From positions 1-64,000 of the forward strand of contig SEFZ01000017.1 of assembly GCA_004173185.1 (NCBI GenBank): DNA of 64,000 nt, in the 5' to 3' direction. A program made the position numbers and the translations under genes. Source of the DNA: Sphingomonadales bacterium (GTDB lineage Bacteria > Pseudomonadota > Alphaproteobacteria > Sphingomonadales > Sphingomonadaceae). The notes under the pieces are model-generated. The model was not told the DNA's origin and ran no database searches. It saw nothing but the letters and a program-made list of their open reading frames with translations. Of the stretch, positions 9,120 to 19,129 are shown one piece after another. The first letter of the stretch is position 1; every line of letters starts with the position of its first letter.

Positions 9120-10865
9120 GTGACCGAGAAGAGCGGAGCAGACATTCTGATCGAGGCGTTGACCGACCTCGGTGTGGAGGTCGTGTTCGGTTATCCCGGC
9201 GGCGCGGTCCTCCCCATTTACGATGCGCTGTTCAAACAGGAGCGCATCAAGCACATCCTTGTCCGGCACGAGCAAGCCGCTACGCACGCGGCTGAGGGGT
9301 ATGCCCGCTCGACCGGCAAGCCCGGTGTCGTGCTCGTCACCTCCGGCCCCGGCGCGACCAACGCCGTTACCGGCATCACCGATGCATTGATGGATTCGAT
9401 CCCGATGATCGTCATCACTGGTCAGGTGCCCACGGCGCTGATCGGCACGGATGCGTTTCAGGAAGCCGATACCGTCGGCATCACGCGCCACTGCACCAAG
9501 CATAATTATCTGGTGAAATCGCCAGAGTCGCTCGGCCGCATCATCCATGAGGCGTTCCATATCGCCACGTCGGGTCGCCCCGGCCCGGTGGTCGTCGACA
9601 TCCCCAAGGACGTTCAGGTCGCCACCGCCGCCTATAAGGCGCCCGAGGGGCTCGTCCACAAATCCTATCACCCGCAAACCGATCCAGACATGGCGCTGAT
9701 CGAGCGCGCAGTGGATATGCTCGCGGCTGCCGAGCGCCCGATCTTCTACACCGGCGGCGGCATCATCAATTCCGGCCCCGAAGCATCGAAGCTGCTGCGC
9801 GAACTGGTGGAACTCACCGGCGCGCCGGTGACCTCGACGCTGATGGGCCTCGGCGCCTTCCCCGCGTCCGATGACAAGTGGCTCGGCATGCTCGGCATGC
9901 ACGGCACCTATGAAGCCAATTGGGCGATGAATCAGGCCGATCTGATCGTCTGCCTCGGCGCGCGTTTCGATGATCGCGTGACGGGTCGTCTCGACGCCTT
10001 CTCGCCGAACAGCGCCAAGATCCACGTCGATATCGATCGCTCTTCGATCAACAAGAATGTCCGCGTCGATCTGCCGATCATCGCCGATGTCGGCAACGCG
10101 ATCCGCGCAATGATCGACACGTGGCATGCGCGCCAGCATCCCAAAGCAGACCTGACCGAATGGTTCAGCCGCATCCAGGGCTGGCGCAAGGTCGGCAGCC
10201 TGAGTTTCGAAGACAAGGCGGACGTGATCATGCCGCAACAGGCGATCCGCTCGCTTTATGAGGCAACCAGGCACCGCAATCCGATCATCACCACCGAAGT
10301 CGGCCAGCACCAGATGTGGGCTGCCCAGCATTTCGATTTCGATGATCCGAACAAGTGGCTGACTTCGGGCGGTCTCGGCACGATGGGCTATGGCCTGCCG
10401 GCGGCAATCGGCGCGCAGCTCGGCAACCCCGATGATCTAGTCATCGATATTGCCGGTGAAGCATCGATCCAGATGAACATCCAGGAACTGGCAACCGCGA
10501 CCCAATATCGCCTGCCGGTCAAGATTTTCATCCTGAACAACGAATATATGGGCATGGTCCGCCAGTGGCAGGAACTGACCTATCAGTCGCGCTATTCGGA
10601 GAGCTACAGCGACGCCCTCCCAGATTTCGTCAAGCTCGGCGAAGCCTATGGCTGGAAGGGCATCCGCATCGACACGCGCGGCGAGCTTGAGGACGGCATC
10701 CAGGCGATGCTGGATTATGACGGCCCGGTGATCGTCGATTGCCGTGTGGCAAAGCTCGCAAACTGCTTCCCGATGATCCCATCGGGCGCCGCTCACACCG
10801 AAATGATGCTCCAGTCCGCCGAAGTTTCCGGCGAAATGGACGACGAAGCGAAAGCGCTGGTCTAA
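9120..10865 (+). CDS. ilvB: acetolactate synthase large subunit
   Basis: Condenses pyruvate with pyruvate or 2-oxobutyrate in branched-chain amino-acid synthesis, using thiamine diphosphate, FAD and Mg. The 581-residue protein shows VVFGYPGGAVLPIYDAL, the catalytic Glu in RHEQAATHAAEGYAR, and GLGAMGYGLPAAIGAQ-like sequence. The GTG at 9120 is chosen because AGGAG lies just upstream. The thiamine-binding GDG-type motif reads GEAS rather than GDAS, a conservative Asp to Glu change at a metal-binding position. It heads ilvB-ilvN, with ilvC 104 bases further on. Confidence 0.96.
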   Translation: MTEKSGADILIEALTDLGVEVVFGYPGGAVLPIYDALFKQERIKHILVRHEQAATHAAEGYARSTGKPGVVLVTSGPGATNAVTGITDALMDSIPMIVITGQVPTALIGTDAFQEADTVGITRHCTKHNYLVKSPESLGRIIHEAFHIATSGRPGPVVVDIPKDVQVATAAYKAPEGLVHKSYHPQTDPDMALIERAVDMLAAAERPIFYTGGGIINSGPEASKLLRELVELTGAPVTSTLMGLGAFPASDDKWLGMLGMHGTYEANWAMNQADLIVCLGARFDDRVTGRLDAFSPNSAKIHVDIDRSSINKNVRVDLPIIADVGNAIRAMIDTWHARQHPKADLTEWFSRIQGWRKVGSLSFEDKADVIMPQQAIRSLYEATRHRNPIITTEVGQHQMWAAQHFDFDDPNKWLTSGGLGTMGYGLPAAIGAQLGNPDDLVIDIAGEASIQMNIQELATATQYRLPVKIFILNNEYMGMVRQWQELTYQSRYSESYSDALPDFVKLGEAYGWKGIRIDTRGELEDGIQAMLDYDGPVIVDCRVAKLANCFPMIPSGAAHTEMMLQSAEVSGEMDDEAKALV

Positions 10866-10869
10866 GCCC

Positions 10870-11385
10870 ATGCATATCAAGGAAGAAACCAAGCTGCGGC
10901 ATACGCTCGCCGTAATCGTTGATAACGAGCCCGGTATCCTCGCCCGGATCGCTGGCCTGTTCACGGCACGCGGCTATAATATCGAGAGCCTGACGGTGAG
11001 CGAGATCACCGAGGACAAATCGGTCAGCCGCATCACCATCGTGACCTCCGCCTCGGATCACGTGATGGAGCAGATCCATTCGCAGCTCGAGCGCCTCGTG
11101 CCCGTTCACAAGGTCATCGATCTCACGGTGCTCGGCCCCCATGTCGAGCGTGAGCTGGCGCTGGTGAAGGTCGCCGGCACCGGTGATCAGCGGATAGAGG
11201 CTTTGCGCCTCGCCGAAGTGTACCGCGCCCGCGTGGTCGATGCGACGATCGCCAGCTTCGTGTTCGAAGTGACGGGCGGCAGCGAAAAGATCGACAAGTT
11301 CGTCGAGTTGATGGGCAAAGTCGGCCTGGTCGAAGTTGCCCGCACCGGCATCGTCGCCATTTCGCGAGGGGCCGAGCCCGCCTGA
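10870..11385 (+). CDS. ilvN: acetolactate synthase small subunit
   Basis: Regulatory partner of IlvB that confers valine feedback inhibition. The 171-residue protein has an N-terminal ACT domain (TLAVIVDNEPGILARIAGLF, GYNIESLTV) and the C-terminal small-subunit domain (VDATIASFVFEVTGGSEKID). It starts four bases after the ilvB stop codon, which implies translational coupling and stoichiometric production. Confidence 0.96.
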   Translation: MHIKEETKLRHTLAVIVDNEPGILARIAGLFTARGYNIESLTVSEITEDKSVSRITIVTSASDHVMEQIHSQLERLVPVHKVIDLTVLGPHVERELALVKVAGTGDQRIEALRLAEVYRARVVDATIASFVFEVTGGSEKIDKFVELMGKVGLVEVARTGIVAISRGAEPA

Positions 11386-11399
11386 ATTATCCGTTCCCC

Positions 11400-12509
<1,110 letters not shown>

Positions 12510-12534
12510 ATTTCCTTGCTTTAGGAAACACATG

Positions 12535-12565
12535 GCCGCGGGCAGCAATGCCCGCGGCTTTTTTT
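12535..12565 (+). terminator. intrinsic terminator after ilvC
   Basis: A 9-base-pair perfect stem GCCGCGGGC/GCCCGCGGC with a 6-base loop is followed by seven T residues. Confidence 0.92.
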
Positions 12566-12675
12566 GGTTCGCCCGCGCAACTGTCTCGCGAAACCGAGAG
12601 TTTCCAACTTGCGGGTTTCGCCGCGCGCGCGCCACGCCCAACTATAGGCGCACACCCATTTCGGAGAATTCTTCC

Positions 12676-13317
12676 ATGCGCCCTCGCTACATCGCTCTCG
12701 CCGCAGGTCTGTTGATCGCCACGCCTATTGTCGCCCAGCAGGCGATGCAGGTCCCCGGTGCCAAGGATGCCGCTCGCGTCACCGCCGGCACGTACACCGT
12801 CGATCCCGGCCACACGCTGGTCTCGTGGGAAGTCGATCACTTCGGTTTCACGCCTTATATCGGCCTCTTCGGTGACAGCACCGGCACGCTGACCATCGAC
12901 CCGAAGAACCCCAACGCTTCCAAGGTCGACATCACCATCCCGGTCTCGAAGGTCACCACCGCCAGCGCCGGGCTCACCGCGCATCTGCTCAAGCCGGCCA
13001 AGGACGCAGCCAGCAAGCCCGATTTCTTCGGCGCAGCCCCCGCCGACGCGCGCTTCGTCTCGACCTCGGTGGTCGCCAGCGGAAACACGGCCAAGGTCAC
13101 CGGCGATCTCACGCTCAACGGCGTAAAGAAGCCGGTCACGCTCGACGTGGAATTCTACGGTGCCGGCAAGATGCCCGAGCAGATGGGCGGCAAGGAAGGC
13201 CTGGGCTTCACCGCCAAGGGCACGATCAAGCGCAGCGACTTCGGCGTCAACATGGCCATCCCGATGGTCTCGGACGAAGTGAAGCTCAAGATCGCGGTCG
13301 GCTTCTTCAAGAACTGA
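12676..13317 (+). CDS. YceI family periplasmic lipid-binding protein
   Basis: A 213-residue secreted protein. A signal peptide (RYIALAAGLLIATPIVAQQ) precedes a YceI lipocalin-like barrel: GTYTVDPGHTLVSWEVDHFG, then FGDSTGTLTID and VDITIPVSKVTT, and a C-terminal TAKGTIKRSDFGVN. YceI proteins bind polyisoprenoids; the physiological role is unclear. The start at 12676 opens the signal peptide and follows GGAGAATT. It stands alone, with a stem-loop after it. Confidence 0.9.
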   Translation: MRPRYIALAAGLLIATPIVAQQAMQVPGAKDAARVTAGTYTVDPGHTLVSWEVDHFGFTPYIGLFGDSTGTLTIDPKNPNASKVDITIPVSKVTTASAGLTAHLLKPAKDAASKPDFFGAAPADARFVSTSVVASGNTAKVTGDLTLNGVKKPVTLDVEFYGAGKMPEQMGGKEGLGFTAKGTIKRSDFGVNMAIPMVSDEVKLKIAVGFFKN

Positions 13318-13340
13318 GCGATAAGCAGCAGCCAAGGAAT

Positions 13341-13370
13341 GAGCGCGCCACCCTCACGGATGGCGCGCTC
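13341..13370. terminator. stem-loop after yceI
   Basis: A perfect 10-base-pair stem GAGCGCGCCA/TGGCGCGCTC with a 10-base loop. No T-run follows, so termination may be weak or Rho-assisted. Confidence 0.55.
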
Positions 13371-13423
13371 AAAGATTCTAATTCCGCGTATTGCTTTGCG
13401 GGACACAAAAGGTCCGCATCATC

Positions 13424-13714
13424 TCAATCGTCTCGCCCGTACGGACCACCGTAAGGGTTTCCCGCGCCGCAACCCTCATGAAACGGGTTACTATCCCCAA
13501 TATAACCGGCACAGGTGTCCTCCCACCAATATGAGGCGCACTCTTCGTAGGAATTAAAATAGGGATATTCCTGCCATTTGTCGGGCCAGCAATTGATGAT
13601 GGCCATGTAGATGGGCCATGGCGGATCTGCTGCCGCAGGCTGAATTCCGACGAACGCCGAAGACAGCAGCGCGCCTATCGCTGCAACACTCCTGATCGCT
13701 TTCTTGCTTCGCAT
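13424..13714 (-). CDS. small secreted cysteine-containing protein
   Basis: A 96-residue protein I cannot assign to a family. It has a classical signal peptide (SVAAIGALLSSAFVGIQPAAA) followed by a ~66-residue mature part rich in Trp, Tyr, Pro and Gly, with four cysteines (NCWPDKW, EECASYW, DTCAGY, EGCGAG) that could form two disulfides in the periplasm. The surrounding ~500 bases are visibly more A/T-rich than the rest of the window, which suggests recent acquisition or relaxed constraint. The signal peptide and even cysteine count argue that it is real. Confidence 0.6.
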   Translation of the reverse strand: MRSKKAIRSVAAIGALLSSAFVGIQPAAADPPWPIYMAIINCWPDKWQEYPYFNSYEECASYWWEDTCAGYIGDSNPFHEGCGAGNPYGGPYGRDD

Positions 13715-13911
13715 AAATCGATCCCCATCGGTTAATTGAAGTTTTCACGAGCACTTTGAAGTCGCGCTCTACCCCGAAAGTACATCATAAAGACATTGCG
13801 TCGATGCTTTATAGATCCATGATGGACGCAGTATCGCGTTACTTCTTTATTTCCAATTTGTTTCAGAAATCTGCGCGCCGCAGAGCAACCGACTTCAAAT
13901 CGGACCAGCGC

Positions 13912-14262
13912 CTATTCGCCAGTCTCCTTCCAGTGCGGATAGGTTACATAAGCGGTGACTGCGCCCTCGGCATGCGCTCGAATGGTCACCCGCTGCCCCT
14001 TGGGCATATAGACGATCTCGCCCGACCCCGCCGTAACCGTACCGGCGTCGCTCGATACCGACAGCTGGCCCTCCAGCACGATCATCGTGTCGTGCACCGC
14101 CATGGTCTCGTCGATGCTCTCATCCGGACCATAGCGGCCATAGCCGATCGTGACCGGCCCGCCGTGGCGCTGATCGATCACATTTCCGGCATAGACTTCG
14201 CCATCCTGACCGGGCGAGCGCTCGAACACCGCATCTGCGATCGCGAACTTGCGAACCTGCAT
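13912..14262 (-). CDS. cupin domain protein (EutQ-like)
   Basis: A 116-residue single-domain cupin. The ATG at 14262 is chosen because GAAGGGAG lies just upstream; the longer frame has no such site. It shows cupin motif 1-like DETMAVHDTMIVLEGQLSV and motif 2-like GEIVYMPKGQRVTI, resembling EutQ/DUF861-type small cupins. The metal-binding histidines are few (one in motif 1), so catalysis is uncertain. It lies downstream of the TonB receptor, behind that gene's terminator, and is probably expressed separately. Confidence 0.75.
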   Translation of the reverse strand: MQVRKFAIADAVFERSPGQDGEVYAGNVIDQRHGGPVTIGYGRYGPDESIDETMAVHDTMIVLEGQLSVSSDAGTVTAGSGEIVYMPKGQRVTIRAHAEGAVTAYVTYPHWKETGE

Positions 14263-14343
14263 GGGTCTCCCTTCCATCGTCCGACCAAAGACGCACGAGC
14301 CGTGCGCCCAGTTCAACGCGCGGAAGCCGTAGCCCGCCCAAAC

Positions 14344-14371
14344 AAAAAGGGCGCCCCCGAAGGGACGCCCC
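14344..14371 (-). terminator. intrinsic terminator after TonB receptor
   Basis: On the minus strand a GGGCGTCCC arm pairs with GGGGGCGCCC (with one bulge) and is followed by TTTTTG. It ends the receptor gene that stops at 14393. Confidence 0.75.
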
Positions 14372-14392
14372 GATTGCTGTGCGGATCTCAAA

Positions 14393-17047
14393 TCAGAACT
14401 TGAAGCGACCGCTCACGCCATAGGTCCGCGGCATGCTCGGATAGGCCGAGATGCTGCCTTGCTGTGCAGTCGACGAGAAGATCGTCGAGAGATACGTGTC
14501 GTTGGTCACGTTGCGGCCCCAGACCGAGATATCCATCCCGTTGGAGAAGCGCAGCCCCGCCGACAGGTTGAGCAGATTGATCTCACGGCGCAGCTGCTGG
14601 ACCACCGCAGTGGTGCTCTCCGCGATCTGAACGTTGCTGCTATGGTTGAAATCGGCATGGGCCAGGAACGTGATGCTGTCGCTAAGCGGCTGCGTGAAAT
14701 CCACGCCGCTGGATACTGCGAACTTCGGAATACCCGCCGGGCGCGTGCCCGTCAGGTTGGCGCCGATCACCGTCAGGCCGCCGCTGGCCGTGGGCGGACC
14801 GATCGCGCCGCCGTTCGCGAACGAGTCGAACTTCGGATCGAGATAGGTCAGCGCGAAGGTGAAGTTCAGGGCCTTTACCGGGCTCAGGCTCGCATCCAGT
14901 TCGACGCCGAATACCGATTCCTTCTCGGCGTTCGCCAGGGTGAAGCCGGTGCCAGTGAAGACGTTGCTCTGGAAGCCGCGGATCTCCTGCTTGAAGACGG
15001 CAGCGTTGAACGCGAAGTTCTGGAATTGGCCCTTCAGGCCGACTTCAAACACGCTGGCCTTTTCCGGATTAGCGAAACGCGAGCCTGAAGTCAGATTGAC
15101 GACCGCCAGGTTCTGCGTCCGCAGCGCCGCCAGGCTGGCCGCTGTCGGACGGCTGTCGCGCGACAGGTTGACCGAGCTCGCCTTGAAGCCCGTCGCATGC
15201 GTTGCGTAGAAGTTCAGGTTTGAGTTCAGCTTGTACGCCGCACGGATCGTGTACGACAAATTGTCGTCTTGGGTGCGACCTGCCTCTACCGCGTTGGGGA
15301 TGTTCATGAACGGCGGCAGGAACTGCAGCGCGCGCAGGCCCGCAAGCGGGTTGGCGGCTGGGTTGTTCTGGTTCGCATTCGCAAATGCGGTCACCCCGGC
15401 CGAGATTGCACCGAACGCAGCCGGATTACCGCCTGCGAACGCGCCGATTTCAGCAGCAGTGGCCGAACGGCCGAGGCCGAGCGCAGTGCCGATCTGGGCG
15501 GCGAGACCACCCTGGAACAGGAGCTGCTGGCGGAACGCCGCATATTGCGGTGCATCGAGGTTGACGGCGGCGAACACGTCGGTGCTGGTGACGTTGGTCG
15601 AGAAGGTCTTGCGATCGTCGGTGTAATTGAGCCCACCGGTCAGCGTCAGCTTGTCGGTGATTTCGAAATCAACGGTGCCGAACACCGAGAACGAACGATT
15701 GTTCAGGCGATAATTTTCGTTCAGCCCATCGCCGCGACGATAGAAAGTGTTGGTGTAGCGGGTCGGAGCGCCTTCAAGCGCGCCAAAGGTCGATTCCAGA
15801 ACCGGCAGGCTCAGCGCACCACCGCTTTGCGCCTGGACGAGCGCATTGGCATAAGCGCGGCCGCCGGCACCGTACTGAATCTCATTATGCTGGCGGATTT
15901 TCTCGTCGAAATAGAAGCCGCCCACCAGGAAGTTCAGGGGACCATCGAAGTCCGACGCCATCCGCAGTTCCTGCGTGAACGTGCCAATGTTCAGATCCTG
16001 ATAATTGCGTCCCAGAATATCGAGGCTGGTGAAGTCGGAATCCTGATTGGTGACGGCATCGACCTTCCGGTACGAAGTGATCGACGTGAGGCTGAGCCCG
16101 TCACTGACGTTGAAGTCGATCTGGCCCGAACCGCCGTAATTCTTGATGTCGTTGCTCGACAGGAAGTTGTTGTAGACCCGATACGAGAATGGGTTGGCGC
16201 GATCGAGATTGCCACCCAGCGCACCAACGATCGCGCCGGTCGGGCCGTTGATGACGTTGACGACGGCGCAGCAACTCTCGTCGATCTTGTCATAGTCGCC
16301 GATCAGTCGGATGCTGAAGTCCGAGTTGGGCTCGAACAGCAACTGACCGCGCACGCCATAACGGTTACGGTCGTTAACATCCTGGTTCAGCGCCACATCG
16401 CGGACATAGCCGTCACGCTTGTTGTAATTGCCGCCGATGCTGAACGCGACGCTGTCGCTGAGCGGACCGGTGACGTTACCCTTCACTACGATCGCGTTGT
16501 AATTGCCGTAAGAGGCCTCGATGTTGCCGCCGAACTCGAACTGCGGCTTGGCGGTGACGATGCTGATGATACCGGCCGACGCGTTCTTGCCGAACAGGGT
16601 CGATTGCGGTCCACGCAGCACTTCGACGCGCTGCACGCTGGGCAAATCGGCGATCTGCGCTGCCGAACGCGAGCGATAGACGCCATCGATAAACACGCCG
16701 ACCGAAGGCTCGATACCGGCATTGTTGGCCCCGTTGCCGAAGCCGCGGATGATGAAATTGGTGTTGGCCGAAGACTGGAGCTGCGAAACGCGGAGCGAAG
16801 GCACCACGCTCTGCAGATCGATGAGATCACGGATCTGCGCGCGCTCGATCGTATCGGAGCTGGTGACGCTCACGGCGATCGGCGTGTCGAGCAGCGTGGT
16901 TTCGCGCTTGGTGGCGGTAACGACGATTTCGTCGCTACCCTGAACCGTGTCGCTGTCCTGCGTGGCGGGCGTTGCATCCTGCGCCATCGCAGGCGTTGCA
17001 AGAAACAGCGTCAGCGCGGTTGCGGCGAGCAATTCGAGTTTTTTCAT
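14393..17047 (-). CDS. TonB-dependent receptor
   Basis: An 884-residue outer-membrane active transporter. A signal peptide ends AMAQ, a TonB-box-like DEIVVTATKRE follows, then the plug domain (IRGFGNGANNAGIEPSVGVFIDG, RVEVLRGPQSTLFGKNASAG) and a 22-strand barrel ending in the aromatic C-terminus GRFKF. The plug resembles the Sphingomonas family often annotated for lipophilic or aromatic substrates, but the substrate cannot be read from sequence. One barrel loop (about residues 480-580) is unusually rich in Ala, Gly and Asn. It stands alone; no degradation genes adjoin it. Confidence 0.93.
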   Translation of the reverse strand: MKKLELLAATALTLFLATPAMAQDATPATQDSDTVQGSDEIVVTATKRETTLLDTPIAVSVTSSDTIERAQIRDLIDLQSVVPSLRVSQLQSSANTNFIIRGFGNGANNAGIEPSVGVFIDGVYRSRSAAQIADLPSVQRVEVLRGPQSTLFGKNASAGIISIVTAKPQFEFGGNIEASYGNYNAIVVKGNVTGPLSDSVAFSIGGNYNKRDGYVRDVALNQDVNDRNRYGVRGQLLFEPNSDFSIRLIGDYDKIDESCCAVVNVINGPTGAIVGALGGNLDRANPFSYRVYNNFLSSNDIKNYGGSGQIDFNVSDGLSLTSITSYRKVDAVTNQDSDFTSLDILGRNYQDLNIGTFTQELRMASDFDGPLNFLVGGFYFDEKIRQHNEIQYGAGGRAYANALVQAQSGGALSLPVLESTFGALEGAPTRYTNTFYRRGDGLNENYRLNNRSFSVFGTVDFEITDKLTLTGGLNYTDDRKTFSTNVTSTDVFAAVNLDAPQYAAFRQQLLFQGGLAAQIGTALGLGRSATAAEIGAFAGGNPAAFGAISAGVTAFANANQNNPAANPLAGLRALQFLPPFMNIPNAVEAGRTQDDNLSYTIRAAYKLNSNLNFYATHATGFKASSVNLSRDSRPTAASLAALRTQNLAVVNLTSGSRFANPEKASVFEVGLKGQFQNFAFNAAVFKQEIRGFQSNVFTGTGFTLANAEKESVFGVELDASLSPVKALNFTFALTYLDPKFDSFANGGAIGPPTASGGLTVIGANLTGTRPAGIPKFAVSSGVDFTQPLSDSITFLAHADFNHSSNVQIAESTTAVVQQLRREINLLNLSAGLRFSNGMDISVWGRNVTNDTYLSTIFSSTAQQGSISAYPSMPRTYGVSGRFKF

Positions 17048-17271
17048 GGGTTCCCCTCCTACGGGCTGTCCTGATCTACACAGTGACGGATTGCTTTTGT
17101 TACCAGCACAACTAACGCTGCGTTTTCGAACACGTCAACGGGAATGAATGGCGGAAGTCTGCGGTTTCTGGCCGTTTTTCCCGGGGCGATACAGAATGGC
17201 AACACTGTTGATTCATGAAACACCAGTTGCCGTAGCGTAAACTTGGGCGAGGCCCATGAAGGACTTAAAAG

Positions 17272-17892
17272 ATGGCGGAATTTCATGGCGAACCCGAAGA
17301 TGGCGATATTGTCACTCCGACGCCGAAGATCCCGGTGCCACTGCATGTTTCGGACGCAATCCGTACGCTGATCGAGTGGGCTGGTGACGATCCCACGCGC
17401 GAAGGGCTAATTGACACGCCGGCGCGCGTGGCACGTGCGTGGAAGGAATATTGCGCCGGCTATGGCGAGGATCCCGCGCAGCACTTGAACCGGGTGTTTG
17501 AGGAAGTCGGCGGCTATGACGATATCGTCCTGCTCACCGGCATCCCGTTCCAGTCGCATTGCGAGCATCACATGGCGCCGATCACCGGCAAGGCTTCGAT
17601 CGCCTATCTGCCCCGGGACCATGTCGTCGGCATCTCGAAGCTTGCGCGCGTGCTTCACGGCTTCGCGCGTCGCCTCCAGATTCAGGAACGCCTCACCGCG
17701 CAGGTCGCCGATTGCATCTGGGAAAAGCTGAAACCCCAGGGCGTGGCCGTGGTGATCGAGGCAACGCATGGCTGCATGACCGCACGCGGCGTGCGCACCC
17801 CCGGCGTCGGCATGATCACCAGCCGCATGATGGGCGTGTTCCGCGACGATGAGCGCAGCCGGCACGAAGTGCTCAAGCTGATGGGCTATTGA
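17272..17892 (+). CDS. folE: GTP cyclohydrolase I
   Basis: Opens the imidazole ring of GTP to form 7,8-dihydroneopterin triphosphate, the first step of folate and pterin synthesis. The 206-residue protein has DDPTREGLIDTPARVARAW, the zinc-binding HCEHHMAPITG motif and CMTARGV with the second zinc Cys. AAGGA precedes the ATG. It begins a three-gene pteridine operon and overlaps the next start codon by one base. Confidence 0.97.
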   Translation: MAEFHGEPEDGDIVTPTPKIPVPLHVSDAIRTLIEWAGDDPTREGLIDTPARVARAWKEYCAGYGEDPAQHLNRVFEEVGGYDDIVLLTGIPFQSHCEHHMAPITGKASIAYLPRDHVVGISKLARVLHGFARRLQIQERLTAQVADCIWEKLKPQGVAVVIEATHGCMTARGVRTPGVGMITSRMMGVFRDDERSRHEVLKLMGY

Positions 17893-18656
17893 TGCGGGTA
17901 TTGGTGACGGGCGGCGCGAAGCGGATCGGGGCGGGCATCGCCCGTCGCCTCGCGCTGCGCGGCCATCATGTGGCGATTCATCATCATCATAGTCCCGAGG
18001 ATGCCGAGGCGTTGCGCGATCTGATCGCAGCATCGGGCGGCACCGCCTGTGTCGTCTCGGGCGAACTCGAAGAAGCATCGACCGCGCAGGCGCTGATCGA
18101 CGCGGCGCGCGAGGGTCTTGGCGGCCCGATCGACGGCCTCGTCAACAATGCCTCGCTCTTCGCTTATGATGCGGTGCCGCTTACCGATTTCGCGCTGCTC
18201 GATCGTCACATGCGGATCAATCTTGGTGCGCCCCTCGCCTTGGCCTCGGCACTGGCGGCGCAGGACGATCTCGATACCGGCGCCGTGGTCAATCTGCTCG
18301 ATCAGAAGGTCGCCAATCTAAATCCCGACTTCCTGAGCTACACGTGCAGCAAGGCCGCCCTCGCCGCCGCAACCGAGATGCTGGCACAGGCGCTCAGCCC
18401 CCGCATCCGGGTCAATGCCGTCTCGCCGGGTCTGACCTTGCAAAGCCTCGACCAGAGCGCCGAGGAGTTCGCCGAGCATTCGCGCGAAAACCTTCTCCAG
18501 CAGCCAGTCGCGCTCGACGATATCGCCACGACGGTCGAGCATCTGCTCACCAGCCGAAGCATCACCGGGCAGAACGTCTTCGTCGATTGCGGCCAGCGCT
18601 TTTTGAAGCGCGACGGCGACGTGATGTTCTCGGGCCGCGAGCGCCCGCATGGCTGA
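17892..18656 (+). CDS. pteridine-reductase-like SDR (FolM/PTR1 type)
   Basis: A 254-residue short-chain dehydrogenase. Its cofactor motif is TGGAKRIG, the TGX3RXG form that marks pteridine reductases and FolM rather than the ordinary TGX3GXG. NNAS and the active-site YTCSK (Tyr-x3-Lys) are present. A dihydropteridine substrate such as dihydromonapterin or dihydrofolate is inferred from this motif and from its place between folE and folB. The ATG at 17892 is used; a TTG three bases earlier is possible. It overlaps folB by 8 bases. Confidence 0.85.
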   Translation: MRVLVTGGAKRIGAGIARRLALRGHHVAIHHHHSPEDAEALRDLIAASGGTACVVSGELEEASTAQALIDAAREGLGGPIDGLVNNASLFAYDAVPLTDFALLDRHMRINLGAPLALASALAAQDDLDTGAVVNLLDQKVANLNPDFLSYTCSKAALAAATEMLAQALSPRIRVNAVSPGLTLQSLDQSAEEFAEHSRENLLQQPVALDDIATTVEHLLTSRSITGQNVFVDCGQRFLKRDGDVMFSGRERPHG

Positions 18657-18999
18657 ATATACCATCCTGCTCGAAGCGCTGACGGTCACGATGGGCCTCG
18701 GCATTCACGAAATCGAGCGCGCCGCCCCGCAACGCGTGGTGCTGAATGTCGCGATGACATGCCGCTACGACACCGCGCCCGAAGACCGGATCGATGCGGT
18801 CGTCGATTATGACTTTCTGCGCGAACAGATCGTTGCGCTCGCCACCTCACGCCATTTCGAGCTGCAGGAAGTGCTGTGCGATCAAGTCGCCGCACTCGCG
18901 CTCGCCGATCCCCGCGTGGTCCGCGTCCGCGTCAAATCGATGAAGCCGGATATCTATCCCGATGCCCGTATCGGCTGCGAGATCGAACGCACGCGTTGA
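18649..18999 (+). CDS. folB: dihydroneopterin aldolase
   Basis: Releases glycolaldehyde from dihydroneopterin to give 6-hydroxymethyl-dihydropterin. The 116-residue protein has the short FolB layout: a first strand ending GLGIHEIERAAPQRVVLNV (the usual GIxxxER-type start), a central VVDYDFLREQI and a C-terminal VRVKSMKPDIYPDA with the conserved K-P pair. It is the third gene of folE-folM-folB, and its overlap with the SDR suggests coupled translation. Confidence 0.9.
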   Translation: MAEYTILLEALTVTMGLGIHEIERAAPQRVVLNVAMTCRYDTAPEDRIDAVVDYDFLREQIVALATSRHFELQEVLCDQVAALALADPRVVRVRVKSMKPDIYPDARIGCEIERTR

Positions 19000-19009
19000 T
19001 CCCCTGCCT

Positions 19010-19043
19010 GTCACCCCGGACTTGTTCGGGGGTTCACCGGGAG
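19010..19043. repeat. partial palindromic repeat
   Basis: GTCACCCCGGACTTGTTC followed by GGGGG and TTCACCGGG matches one arm of the perfect palindrome at 24.3 kb. It lies just after folB. Confidence 0.5.
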
Positions 19044-19129
19044 GCAAGAGATAGCCAAGAGGTTCTACAGCCCGTCCGCGCGTGCCCACGCCAGACCGAC
19101 TGAAGCCGCCGGAATTTAGGAGACGGAAT

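Noticed and set aside
13756..14403. A plus-strand frame across the low-GC patch and the cupin
   Set aside because: It shows no family features and crosses the cupin in the wrong orientation, whereas the cupin has motifs and a ribosome site.
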